Source: Mycobacteriaceae bacterium (lineage in GTDB: Bacteria; Actinomycetota; Actinomycetes; Mycobacteriales; Mycobacteriaceae). Taken from it: a DNA stretch of 64,000 nt. The position numbers were made by a program, and so were the translations under genes. Shown here piece after piece: positions 7,383 to 16,099 of this stretch (its first letter is position 1; the number at the start of each line of letters is the position of its first letter). The notes beneath the pieces were generated by a model, which was given only the letters and a program-made list of their open reading frames with translations, was not told where the DNA came from and made no database searches. The stretch lies in NCBI GenBank assembly GCA_019749805.1, contig JAIEPH010000001.1, positions 1-64,000 of the forward strand, in the 5' to 3' direction.

Positions 7383-9287
7383 CTACCGACTGAAGGTGAG
7401 CCCGACGACATACGCCGCGGGGATCGTGACGCTGTCGCGCAGCCCTTCTGGGGTAAAAGTCAGTTCACCGTTCTTGTGCACCGATTCCACTACCCCGTCA
7501 ATCTCGCAGATGTTCGGGCCTTCTGCGTCGTCCCATCGAGATCCGGTTTGCAGCTCGACCTGGACACGGCCGCCGACGCGCCAGTTGCCGCCGTCCGCCA
7601 GGCCCATGCTCAGGAGCGCCAGGTCGTCGATGCCGTAGACGAAGGATGCGCCCGGCTCCAATGATCGGCGGACGGCGTAGGCCGTCCACTCGGGATCGTC
7701 AGCGTCGTTGCCGTAGACGTCCAGTGGTGAAGCGCCGGGGGCGAGCGGACGAGACGTCCGCTGTCGGTAGTAGCCAGTCGGCTCGGCCATGCTCAGCCGT
7801 GCCTCCGCGACCTGAGGTGACGGTTTGCGCCTGGCGCCGAATTCTCCGCGGACGATCGGAACCCCTGCCTGTCTGGCCACTCGAACGGCCTGAAGAACGT
7901 CGCCGGTGATGGGCTCACTGTGCATCGGTGCCCGCAGCTCGGCCGTGTGCGCTGCCGCCCAGTTCGGGACTTTCAGCACCGCGACGCTGGTGCTGTCATA
8001 GCCGCCGTATCCTTCGTACCCCTTGAGTTGATGCGGTCCGCTCACGACGTGGAACTGTGCAAGGTAAGCGATCGAGTCCATTCCGTCTCTGATGAGCGGC
8101 CATCCAGGCACGCACAACAGGTGGGTGCAGTCGTCGCTGGTGTCACCGTCGGTTGAGATCAGTCCGCCGGCCGCCAGCTCAAGGCGCTCCACCCAGACCG
8201 CTACTTGGGCACGGCGATGCGCCTGGGCGCTGCGCAGCGCCCAAGTGTGTACGCAATCGCCCTTGACGAGCGGCGGATCGTGGGTCGGGCAACATGGCAG
8301 TGCGCTCACGTCGTGGACGTGAGGGAATTGCTCGTCGAAATGATCGGCGAGGCGGTCGACGCTGATGCTGCCGCCACGCTTTTTTGCGTCGCACCAGGTA
8401 CCCGCGGTGACGTGCCAGGGCGAAGGCTGCTCATACCCTGTTGCCGGCAGCCCCATCATTTGTAGGTACCCGTCGGGACGCTTCGCGCATCCCGAAATCT
8501 TCAGGATCGCCCGTGATTCTTCGAGCGCCGGACTGTCCGTCTCTACCATTCGGATCGCTCGATCCAAGAGGGCGGATCGGCCCGGGTTGTCTCCGATGCC
8601 TTCGGCCACGCGCTGGGTCACGCCTTCCGCTGAGCGTCGATGGGCGTCGATGGCTGCCGCCAATGCCGTGGCGGTTGGCTTCCATCCGGTTCCACGTATT
8701 TGATGCAGGTGGTTCATCGTGCTGTCGTCGAGGAGTCGCTGCTGCGATTTCCATCGCGCGAACTGCAACCACGTCCAATCACCATCGGCGGCACCGGCGA
8801 GGCCTTCTTGCAGCCACTGCTCTGCGCGCGCCAGCTCGGCCACGACTGCGACGAACGCATCCGCCGGCGGTGAGATCGTGGCACGTGACAGGCAGTCCCT
8901 GCAGAAGTCGTAGGTTGAGATGTTGAAGTCCAGCGCAGCCACTCGATGAGACACCGGTGGTGGTTCACGCTTCGTGCCTGGCCCCCAGTATCGTTGCCCC
9001 GGTAAGTGTTTGCAGCCCGAGCTCTTGCCCGCCCAGTGGAATTTCGATTTTGACGACGATTGCCATAGCGGAATCTCGACATGGGCGAGTGGATCGGGCA
9101 CCTCCAGCTCTAGCGCCTTCAGCTGATCACGTGTTAATGCCGCCAGATCACCGAGCATGGCCTCAAGTATGCCGTCCACCGACGGCAGGTGGGCGACCAT
9201 TCGCAACGACGGGCGCATGTCGCGAATAGGGCCGTTGCGCTCTTGCCTAATCACGCGCAGTGGCGTATGAGGTTCCCTATGTCTCAA
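7383..9287 (-). CDS. Large unknown cytoplasmic protein (634 aa)
   Basis: 634-aa protein that I do not recognise. It has paired cysteines suggesting metal sites (SGCKHLPG; YDFCRDCLSR; PCCPTHDPPLVKGDCVHTW) and a Tyr/Gly stretch (LKGYEGYGGYDSTS). The C-terminal ~110 residues are beta-rich. No signal peptide or membrane segment is visible. The start may be ATG 9287 or an internal Met (for example near 9218 or 9200). A perfect 20-bp palindrome (9296-9315) lies 8 bp upstream of ATG 9287 and probably acts as an operator. Expression appears monocistronic. Confidence 0.65.
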   Translation of the reverse strand: MRHREPHTPLRVIRQERNGPIRDMRPSLRMVAHLPSVDGILEAMLGDLAALTRDQLKALELEVPDPLAHVEIPLWQSSSKSKFHWAGKSSGCKHLPGQRYWGPGTKREPPPVSHRVAALDFNISTYDFCRDCLSRATISPPADAFVAVVAELARAEQWLQEGLAGAADGDWTWLQFARWKSQQRLLDDSTMNHLHQIRGTGWKPTATALAAAIDAHRRSAEGVTQRVAEGIGDNPGRSALLDRAIRMVETDSPALEESRAILKISGCAKRPDGYLQMMGLPATGYEQPSPWHVTAGTWCDAKKRGGSISVDRLADHFDEQFPHVHDVSALPCCPTHDPPLVKGDCVHTWALRSAQAHRRAQVAVWVERLELAAGGLISTDGDTSDDCTHLLCVPGWPLIRDGMDSIAYLAQFHVVSGPHQLKGYEGYGGYDSTSVAVLKVPNWAAAHTAELRAPMHSEPITGDVLQAVRVARQAGVPIVRGEFGARRKPSPQVAEARLSMAEPTGYYRQRTSRPLAPGASPLDVYGNDADDPEWTAYAVRRSLEPGASFVYGIDDLALLSMGLADGGNWRVGGRVQVELQTGSRWDDAEGPNICEIDGVVESVHKNGELTFTPEGLRDSVTIPAAYVVGLTFSR

Positions 9288-9295
9288 TGCTTTTC

Positions 9296-9315
9296 ATGTA
9301 TCACTAGTGATACAT
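9296..9315. promoter_or_regulatory. Perfect 20-bp palindrome, probable operator
   Basis: ATGTATCACT/AGTGATACAT is a perfect inverted repeat in the 106-bp space between the 634-aa gene and the OGG-fold gene. Its position right at the start of the 634-aa gene suggests a dimeric repressor site. Confidence 0.6.
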
Positions 9316-9393
9316 CGGCCGGTGGGCATCCACCGCCGCGGACAGTGCGCCACGCCATCCAACAGCCTGGCCCGAAGGGCGGCGGGACACCCC

Positions 9394-10122
9394 CTAGGGC
9401 CGAGAGGTCAGGGTGAATAGCGTCAGTTCTAGCTCGTCTGGCTCGGCGTCGATCCGAGATGCGTTCTGCTGCATCCACTTCAGATAGACCGCGTATCGGT
9501 ACGGGCTCCACTGCACCGACCGGTTCTTGCCGGCGACGAGGTACGGGATCTGCGCGAGATCGTGAACTTTGCGGGCAAGGACGTTGTCCAGAATCAGCGC
9601 GCCCGGAGTGGTGAAGTAGAGGAACTTGGTGAAGAACGCAGGCCCGAAGTTGTCGATGCGCGACCACCCCTGCGCGTTGGCCGCGGCGCGGGACTTGGGG
9701 TCGAAGCCACCGTAGAACTGGGCGTAACCCGCAATGATGTCCTCCTGCGCCGCGCGGACCGCAGCAGTGAGCATCTCCCCGAGACGACCGTCCGTTCCTT
9801 GGACGATCTCGCGGTACCGGTGCGGGCCGTAGCCGATGCGGCCGGTGCCCCAGATGAAGCTGGCAGCGAAGACCGACACCCAGTCCCCGGTGGCGGCCAG
9901 GTCGAACACGTCACCCCGGGACACCCCGGCACCGCTTCTCAGCGCGGCCGGTACCGCCTCACCCCAGTTGTCGCCGAACTCGATGCGATGTCCGCGCACT
10001 CCCTCGGTGCCGAGCCGCGCTCGTTTCGCGGTCACCGCATCGCGGAGCGTGTCGAGCTGCTCGGCGGTGAGCGTATGGCTGGCAGCTTCGTCAGCGGCCT
10101 GCTCGTCATGTTCGTAAGTCAT
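9394..10122 (-). CDS. 8-oxoguanine glycosylase OGG-fold protein
   Basis: 242-aa protein. The pattern FIWGTGRIGYGPHRYREIV in the first half and NFGPAFFTKFLYFTTPGALI followed by LDNVLARKV in the second matches the actinobacterial family named OGG-fold protein, related to the helix-hairpin-helix glycosylases OGG1/MutY. GPAFFTKFLYF occupies the position of the HhH segment; a catalytic Lys/Asp pair cannot be assigned with confidence, so it may not be an active glycosylase. Start ATG 10122 has GAGGGAGGG 9 nt upstream. It is divergent from the receptor kinase gene at 10244, with 121 bp between them. A DNA-repair or phage-defence role is possible. Confidence 0.7.
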   Translation of the reverse strand: MTYEHDEQAADEAASHTLTAEQLDTLRDAVTAKRARLGTEGVRGHRIEFGDNWGEAVPAALRSGAGVSRGDVFDLAATGDWVSVFAASFIWGTGRIGYGPHRYREIVQGTDGRLGEMLTAAVRAAQEDIIAGYAQFYGGFDPKSRAAANAQGWSRIDNFGPAFFTKFLYFTTPGALILDNVLARKVHDLAQIPYLVAGKNRSVQWSPYRYAVYLKWMQQNASRIDAEPDELELTLFTLTSRP

Positions 10123-10243
10123 GCAGGGTTCCCTCCCTCGACGCGTTGCGCGTGCCGATGCGCAGCTCAGCGCCATGCTCGGTAATACTTGCATTTCGTA
10201 ACATGCGGGACCCCGTCGGACGAGGAGGGCTGCAGAGCAAGCC

Positions 10244-12346
10244 ATGGCCTTGAGCGCGGGAACGGTCGTCGCCGGCTACACGATCGAAGCGGTCCTCGGC
10301 GCCGGCGGGATGGGGACCGTTTACCGTGCTGCCCACCCGAATCTGCCGCGCAGCGACGCACTGAAGATCCTGTCCGAAGAGTTCTCCCGCGACGAGGAGA
10401 TCCGCAGCCGGTTCCACCGCGAGGCCGACCTCGCCGCGACGCTGAGCCACCCCGGGATCGTCACCGTCTACAACCGCGGCGAGACAGACGACGGACGCCT
10501 CTGGATCGCCATGCAGTACGTCCCAGGCACCGACGCCGACCAACAGCTCCGCGACGGGCACATGACGCCCCTGCGGGCAGTCCGCATCATCGGCGACGTC
10601 GCCACCGCTCTGGACTACGCCCACCGGCGCCTGATACTGCACCGCGACGTCAAGCCGGCCAACTTCCTTCTCGACGCCGACGACGACCGCGTCTTCCTCG
10701 CCGACTTCGGCATCGCCCGGGCGCTCGACGACGCAGTCGGACTGACCCGAACCGGGACGGTCATGGCCAGCATTTCCTACACCGCGCCCGAAAGCTTCAA
10801 AGCCCTTCCCGTTGACCACCACGCCGACATCTACTCACTCGGTTGCGCGCTCTACCAGCTCCTCACCGGCCAGACGCCGTTCTTTCAAGCGCAGGCCGGC
10901 GGAATGGCGGCCGTCGTGTCGGCTCACCTCTTCGAGGCACCACCCAAGGTCACCGACCTGGCGCCAGCCCTGCCGGCCGCCATCGATGCGGTCGTCGCCA
11001 AGGCGATGGCCAAGGACCCCGCCGAGCGTTACCACAGCGCGCGTGAACTCGCCGCTGACGCCGCGGCGGCCATCATCGCCCCGGCAGCGGCGCCGTCACG
11101 CACTCAGCCGTGGCGTACCGCCGACACCCCGCCGACAGGAGCCGCGGCCCCCCCGGGGGCGTCAATCGACGGTCCGCGCGCTTCGTCGACCCCGACGCAA
11201 CGACCAGACCCGGTAGTGCGGCCACCGGAGCCCGAGTTGGCGCCGCCATCACCGTTCGAGTCGCCCTACCCAAATCCACCCCCCCCGCGCGCTTCCGCCA
11301 GCCCTCCCACACCCGCGCCGCCGTCGCCGTACGAATCCGCGCCAGCGCCGCCGCGCCGGTTGGTCGGCACACCGGTGGTCCCGCTGCGCCGGCCGCGCCG
11401 ACGCCGCTGGGTCATCGCCTCGGCCGTGACCCTTGTCGTCGTGCTGGTTGCCGCGGCCGGCGGCTACTTCTTGCTGCGCGACCCTGGCCGTAGCCCCTAT
11501 ACGCCGCAGACGTTTGTCCATGCGCACGGTCAAACCGAGGTCACTGCCGCGCCGACGGCCGTCGCGGCCCTGGGCCCCGGTGACGCCGACGCCGTGCTGT
11601 CCCTCGGTGTGCAACCAGTGGCGGTGACCGCTGCGGCCGCGATCCTGCCCGGCTTCGAGCGGTCCGCAGCTACCGCCAACCCGGCGGTGCTGGGTTCGAT
11701 CGACACCGCCGCCATTGCCAAGGCCAACCCCGACCTGATCATCGCCACCGGCGACATCGACGACGCCACGTTTCGCCGGCTCACCGAGATCGCCCCGACC
11801 ATCACCCGACCGGAAGACAAGACCAGCGGCACCTGGGACTGGCAGAGCCAGCTGACCTGGATCGGCCGCATCCTCGGAGAGTCCGACAAGGCCCGTGAAC
11901 TGATCGACGCCACCGTGTCTCGACAGAACGACGTCGCCAATCAGAACCCGGCGTTCAAGGGAAAGTCGATTGAAGTGTTGGCAGCCACAGACGTCGGTAT
12001 CGCCCGCGTTCTGTCGCCGTCATTCGCATCGGATTACCTTCAGTCACTGGGGTTTCGCTACAACCAGGACGCTGACCGCAATCCCGTCGACGTCGGCGCC
12101 ACCCGACCCATTCAGGACCTCAACGACCTCTACACCCTCGAACCGGACTACCTCGTCGTGATCCGTACCGACGCCGCCGCGGGCAAGGGCGGACTGAGCG
12201 GGCTGCCGCGCCAACTGTCGGTCTTCTCAGGTCGCATCATGGCTGTCGACGACCCCGACACCATCGCGGCCTTCGCAGACCCCGGCGGCTACCTGGCAGT
12301 AAAGCACCTCGACGACCACTTCGTCGCCGCCCTCGCAGCAGCTTGA
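10244..12346 (+). CDS. Receptor Ser/Thr kinase with FecB/TroA-like extracellular domain
   Basis: 700-aa PknB-family kinase fused to a substrate-binding domain. Kinase domain 1-275: Gly loop GAGGMGTVY (19-27), Lys41 in [13 protein letters not shown] (133-140), DFG (154-156), APE-like TAPESF. A Pro-rich juxtamembrane linker (about 285-385) is followed by one membrane segment (389-411, [20 protein letters not shown]). Residues 412-700 lie outside the membrane and resemble the FecB/periplasmic siderophore-binding fold ([50 protein letters not shown]). This suggests ligand sensing, perhaps a siderophore or metal chelate, driving phosphorylation of cytoplasmic partners such as the FHA-HTH protein at 14992. 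The start has GAGGAGGG about 14 nt upstream. Confidence 0.9.
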   Translation: MALSAGTVVAGYTIEAVLGAGGMGTVYRAAHPNLPRSDALKILSEEFSRDEEIRSRFHREADLAATLSHPGIVTVYNRGETDDGRLWIAMQYVPGTDADQQLRDGHMTPLRAVRIIGDVATALDYAHRRLILHRDVKPANFLLDADDDRVFLADFGIARALDDAVGLTRTGTVMASISYTAPESFKALPVDHHADIYSLGCALYQLLTGQTPFFQAQAGGMAAVVSAHLFEAPPKVTDLAPALPAAIDAVVAKAMAKDPAERYHSARELAADAAAAIIAPAAAPSRTQPWRTADTPPTGAAAPPGASIDGPRASSTPTQRPDPVVRPPEPELAPPSPFESPYPNPPPPRASASPPTPAPPSPYESAPAPPRRLVGTPVVPLRRPRRRRWVIASAVTLVVVLVAAAGGYFLLRDPGRSPYTPQTFVHAHGQTEVTAAPTAVAALGPGDADAVLSLGVQPVAVTAAAAILPGFERSAATANPAVLGSIDTAAIAKANPDLIIATGDIDDATFRRLTEIAPTITRPEDKTSGTWDWQSQLTWIGRILGESDKARELIDATVSRQNDVANQNPAFKGKSIEVLAATDVGIARVLSPSFASDYLQSLGFRYNQDADRNPVDVGATRPIQDLNDLYTLEPDYLVVIRTDAAAGKGGLSGLPRQLSVFSGRIMAVDDPDTIAAFADPGGYLAVKHLDDHFVAALAAA

Positions 12347-12365
12347 GCGCACCGCCATTCTGGTT

Positions 12366-12420
12366 GGGCAGCAGGAGGTCTCGCAACTGATCCCTGCGCC
12401 TTGCGATCTAGGGCGAGACT
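12366..12420 (-). pseudogene. Remnant of an ACDELHDDP-family gene
   Basis: The minus strand here closely matches the segment of the 14368-14691 gene encoding PLDREAQEQVRDLLL (matching region near 14502-14550). A one-base insertion after the GCGCAG motif breaks the frame, and no start or downstream domain remains. It marks an earlier duplication or rearrangement between the kinase and Phd-EccC genes. The rest of 12347-12510 shows nothing else. Confidence 0.6.
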
Positions 12421-12510
12421 GCGGAGATGGTGTGCTCGAACCCCTCAAAGCGCTGCTCGGCGAGACCCCCGGGGCATGCATCAAGAGTGCGCGGACACCT
12501 GAACCCGTCA

Positions 12511-14214
12511 TCAAGAAGTGGTCGCCAGGACGATGTGTCCGGCTGCGGTCGCAGCGTGGTGGGGATCATCGGGTAGGTGTCTGAGCAGCTTGCGTATGAC
12601 GGAAGTCGGTGCGCTGTTGGCTATATCGCTTCCGCCGAGATAGATGGTGGCGTCGCCGGAGGTCAGTTCAGGTGGGACAAGGTCGTAACAGATGGGCAGC
12701 AGCTGAAGGCCTTGCGTAGTGCTCGCGCCGGCGATCGCGTCCAGTGCGAGGCCTTCCAGACCGTTAATGCTGCCACCACAAAGGGCGGACGCGCGCCGCT
12801 TCAGAGCGCGCCAGTCGTCGATGATAAGCACGACGGCATCCCCGGAATTGTCGGTCAGGCTTGTCCTGATGGCGGCCGTGAACTCTTCGACTCGCGGGGA
12901 GTGGAGGTCAATCGCGTCCGCCAGGCAGCGGACATCAGCACGCGGAACCCGACTCCCGACGTAGTAGAACCGCACCCGCTGCACATCCTCGTCAAGGAGA
13001 TCGCCCACCGCATCGACGCTTTGCATGACGGCACCGAGAAGCCCCTCGACTGCCCGGCGTTTGGACAACGGCGCGACGACGACTGCCGGTAGGCGTGTGT
13101 CACTGGCGAGGTCGAGACAGAAGGGCACGTGCCGGCGGCTGCGAACGTCATCGATGACACCGACGGGAATGGTGAGCGGGCCGCTATCCGTTCGGGGCGG
13201 CCACCGCCGTACCAGCTCTGCAACGGTGGGCGGCTCGGGAACCGCAGGCCATTGCCCCGGCTGCCCGTCACCCACGGGTTCAAGGCCCTCCCACGGCACT
13301 CCGTCGGCGTCCGTCAGGAAAGCGAATGGTGTTGGGCTGCCATTGATGTCGAGTGCGATGCCCTCCCCGTCTGAGAGGTCCTTGGCGTCGGCGATACCGA
13401 CGATGGCCCGCGACTCGGCGTTCGTGGCGGTCCGCAGGGCCACGCGCTGGCCGATGGTGTCGGCGACCGCCAAGAATCGCGGCGGTGCGGACCCGAACAG
13501 CCACACGCTGACACCGACGTCGGCACCATTTCGGAGGGCCTGCGTGACGGTCTCGCGCAACTGTTCGTGCTTGAACAGCTCGTCTGCGCCGTCAATGATG
13601 ACGATCAGATGATCGAACGGCTCACGACCGATGGTGGCGCGATATTGGTCCACGGTGTTGACGTTGTGGCGGGCCAGAAGGTCAATGCGTTCTGCAAGCG
13701 CTCCGGCGATCTGCTCGCTGATCCGATCGGCACTGGCAGCGTCGAGCCTGGTCGTCACGGCTGCGATCCGGGGCAAAATGCCAACGGGGCGGTGTAGCAC
13801 CGCAGGGCGTTCGGCGACGATGACGACGAGGACGTCAAGGCCGTCCACGGCGACCCCGTGGAGCAAGATGTCGATCACGTCAGAGGCATTTCTGCCGGCG
13901 ACGAGCAGCGATTCGAGCGGGTCCACGCTCACTGTGACTCCGCTTGCAGTCAGACCGAGGGGGATCCTGCCGACGGTCGAGGTGACGTCGCCCAAGGACA
14001 CCACGGACGGCAGTGCACCTGCCGATGACGAGGCCCTAGTCGCAGTGTCGAGGTCGTCGAGCCGCCGCAGATCAGCCATGCCAATCAGCGCTGCGACCGG
14101 CTGATGGTTGTTCATGACGACGAGGCGTCGCCCGTCGGCCGCCTGCGCCAGGAAGCGACCGGTATTGCGGCTGACATCGGTGGCCGACAACATATCTGCC
14201 TCGTCGATTTTCAT
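12511..14214 (-). CDS. Phd/YefM antitoxin domain fused to degenerate EccC-like ATPase domains
   Basis: 567-aa protein. Residues 5-55 (SATDVSRNTGRFLAQAADGR, RLVVMNNHQPVAALI) match the Phd/YefM antitoxin fold. Residues ~75-320 and ~345-560 follow the layout of EccC (type VII secretion) FtsK-like ATPase repeats: IPLGLTASG, a strand at the P-loop position, Walker-B-like LIVIIDGADELF, then IGQRVALRTATNAESRAIVG; second repeat IPVGVIDDVRSRRHVPFCLD, AVVVAPLSKR, VVLIIDDW. Neither repeat keeps a GxxGKS/T Walker A (LLVAGRNASD; VVVAPLSKRR), so ATP hydrolysis is unlikely. It may be a DNA-tethered scaffold or a decoy of EccC. Start ATG 14214 has GTAGGA next to it. An inverted repeat at 14257-14272 may be its own operator. 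Confidence 0.8.
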   Translation of the reverse strand: MKIDEADMLSATDVSRNTGRFLAQAADGRRLVVMNNHQPVAALIGMADLRRLDDLDTATRASSSAGALPSVVSLGDVTSTVGRIPLGLTASGVTVSVDPLESLLVAGRNASDVIDILLHGVAVDGLDVLVVIVAERPAVLHRPVGILPRIAAVTTRLDAASADRISEQIAGALAERIDLLARHNVNTVDQYRATIGREPFDHLIVIIDGADELFKHEQLRETVTQALRNGADVGVSVWLFGSAPPRFLAVADTIGQRVALRTATNAESRAIVGIADAKDLSDGEGIALDINGSPTPFAFLTDADGVPWEGLEPVGDGQPGQWPAVPEPPTVAELVRRWPPRTDSGPLTIPVGVIDDVRSRRHVPFCLDLASDTRLPAVVVAPLSKRRAVEGLLGAVMQSVDAVGDLLDEDVQRVRFYYVGSRVPRADVRCLADAIDLHSPRVEEFTAAIRTSLTDNSGDAVVLIIDDWRALKRRASALCGGSINGLEGLALDAIAGASTTQGLQLLPICYDLVPPELTSGDATIYLGGSDIANSAPTSVIRKLLRHLPDDPHHAATAAGHIVLATTS

Positions 14215-14256
14215 TCCTACAGCATGAACTGGGTTGATACGAATTGCAACGACCCA

Positions 14257-14272
14257 TGCATACGAATATGCA
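14257..14272. promoter_or_regulatory. Inverted repeat upstream of the Phd-EccC gene
   Basis: TGCATA-CGAA-TATGCA, with a related ATACGAAT copy about 20 bp closer to the start. Phd-type proteins usually bind short palindromes in their own promoters, so this is a reasonable autoregulatory site; the link is inference. Confidence 0.4.
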
Positions 14273-14367
14273 GAGACATATATCCGCTGTTCAGAGCTGT
14301 CGCACTAAGCGCTCCCTCCCCGCACGCTGCGACAGCAAGCGGTCCCAACGACCAGGCGAAGCGGCAC

Positions 14368-14691
14368 TCAGGCCGGGGTGTCCAGCAGTCTGAGGAGTGT
14401 GTAGCGCGCGTCGAGATCGTCGGGGTCATCATGGAGTTCGTCGCAAGCGACCCTGATGCGGCGGGCACGCAGTCGAACCTCGTGAAGGCTCGGGGTGCTG
14501 CGCAGCAGGAGGTCTCGCACCTGTTCCTGCGCCTCGCGGTCCAGGGGCGCGCAGTACAGGTCATCGCACGCCACCTGGAGTTGCCACAGCACGCCAGCGC
14601 TGTCACGGTCTGCACCGACGTCGTTTGTCTCGACGTCAGGAGCAATGCCCATTGCAGGGGCGGAGGGCTGACGGTGCCGCATCTCGGCCAT
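14368..14691 (-). CDS. ACDELHDDP-family small protein (107 aa)
   Basis: 107-aa protein containing VACDDLYCAPLDREAQEQVR and later IRVACDELHDDPDDLDARYT. The ACDELHDDP motif recurs in the 70-aa protein at 22249-22461, and a decayed copy lies at 12366-12420, so this is a small family spread on the replicon. Internally, the two CDxL motifs suggest a duplicated helical hairpin. The function is unknown; the cysteines could bind metal or form a disulfide. Upstream of ATG 14691 is CGAAAGGGACC preceded by a GC hairpin, similar in position to the family A leaders but not in sequence. Confidence 0.7.
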   Translation of the reverse strand: MAEMRHRQPSAPAMGIAPDVETNDVGADRDSAGVLWQLQVACDDLYCAPLDREAQEQVRDLLLRSTPSLHEVRLRARRIRVACDELHDDPDDLDARYTLLRLLDTPA

Positions 14692-14991
14692 CGCGGTCCC
14701 TTTCGTCGGGGCATCCGCCGCAGCTCGGCGGCGCTTTCACTTTGCGACTGTAAACGAAAGCGTAGCGATTGCCAAGCGATAGCACTGCGAAAGTGGGTCA
14801 TCGCCCGCTCTCAATGGCCATACACTGCCTCTAGCTGCACAAATGACCCGTTTCGGAGAGCCGCCGGACAGCGAACACTCCCCACATGCCACAACGGAAG
14901 CTGTCGCCAAGCGAGCGCGAAGTGCTAGCATTCACTCGACAGAAGCGCATCCAGTTAGCGCGGGAACCACGACCAGCAGGAGCGCACCCCA
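14692..14991. other. 300-bp divergent intergenic region
   Basis: Contains the minus-strand leader of the 107-aa gene (hairpin CCGCCG/CGGCGG-like near 14710-14735), a cluster of short repeats GCGAT(T/A)(G/A)C around 14760-14790 and, on the plus strand, a possible -10 TAGCAT near 14927 for the FHA gene. No coding frame with support was found. Confidence 0.4.
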
Positions 14992-16089
14992 GTGATCGAC
15001 TCCCCCCCGTTCCCTACCGACCTGACCATCAAGTGCGCCGGATCCACCCCGCACACGGTGCAGCCCCAGGACGCGCCCATCACGATCGGCCGCGAGCTGC
15101 CCGCCCACATCAGGATCGCCGACCCGCGGGTGTCGCGGACCCACCTGCAGATCGAGGCCACCGACGCGGGGTGGACGGTCACCGACGTCCACAGCACGAA
15201 CGGCACCTACCTCGACGGAGATCCCATCGACCGCATTGCCATCACCGACGGCCTTACCGTCCGCGTCGGCGACACCGAAGGGATACCGGTGACCTTCGCC
15301 CTGACTCCCCCCACCATTCGAACAAGCGACCACGCCGACACGGGGCTCGACGACTCCGACCTCCAGGACAACCCAACTGAGGACCAGTCGGTGGACCTCG
15401 ACCCGGGCATCGCGGCCGCCGGCGAAGAGGTCGTCAAACGCCGCGAGGAACTGGGCTTCTCGCAGCGAAAGCTCAAGGACGACGGCGTGATTGGCCAGAG
15501 CAATCTCGTCGCCTTCGAACGAGGGCGACGGTGGCCACGCGAGAACACCCGCGCCAAGTTGGAGAAGGCCTTGGGCTGGGAGCCGGGCCACTTGGCGCGC
15601 GTACGTTACGCCAGCGACCGAACCGACAAGACGACAGACGTCATGTCCGACACGGTGCGCGTCACCGTTCTCATTCAGGCTCTTGAACTCGCGCTCGGCG
15701 GCGTCAAGGCGCGCATCGACACCCTGCCCGATGACGACGATGCCTTGTTCGCCGACCAAGCTGAGCGGTTACTTGGCGAGCTGCGCCGAATCCGCGACAC
15801 AGCCACCGACACCGTGCGCAACACCAGAGGCCCGGGCATGGCCCGGCTCCTCGGGGACGTTCGGCGCACCTACAACCAGCTCGTCGTGCGCACCGCTCGA
15901 GTACCGGGTGCACCGTTGACTCTCCGGCTCTACGCATCACGCCATCTGGCCGAGCTATCGGTGGACGAGACGGCCGCCGCCGCTGGCGTCGAGCCGTCGC
16001 ACATCATTGCCCTCGAAGCCGGTCAACACGTCCCCAGCGACGTCGTCGAGTCGTTGGATGCGCTGACCAGGCAACTCCTCGACTCGTAG
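14992..16089 (+). CDS. FHA domain - XRE helix-turn-helix protein
   Basis: 365-aa protein starting at GTG 14992 (AGGAGCG upstream). Residues 12-110 are an FHA phosphothreonine-binding domain: ITIGREL, DPRVSRTHLQIE, STNGTYLDG. Residues ~140-205 are an XRE-type helix-turn-helix (EVVKRREELGFSQRKLKDDG, NLVAFERGRRWP). A second HTH-like segment is near the C-terminus (RHLAELSVDETAAAAGVEPS, IIALEAGQ). It is a likely DNA-binding effector read by a Ser/Thr kinase; the receptor kinase at 10244-12346 is the obvious candidate. It converges on the PknH-like lipoprotein gene with 10 bp between stops. Confidence 0.88.
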   Translation: MIDSPPFPTDLTIKCAGSTPHTVQPQDAPITIGRELPAHIRIADPRVSRTHLQIEATDAGWTVTDVHSTNGTYLDGDPIDRIAITDGLTVRVGDTEGIPVTFALTPPTIRTSDHADTGLDDSDLQDNPTEDQSVDLDPGIAAAGEEVVKRREELGFSQRKLKDDGVIGQSNLVAFERGRRWPRENTRAKLEKALGWEPGHLARVRYASDRTDKTTDVMSDTVRVTVLIQALELALGGVKARIDTLPDDDDALFADQAERLLGELRRIRDTATDTVRNTRGPGMARLLGDVRRTYNQLVVRTARVPGAPLTLRLYASRHLAELSVDETAAAAGVEPSHIIALEAGQHVPSDVVESLDALTRQLLDS

Positions 16090-16099
16090 AACGTCCGCC

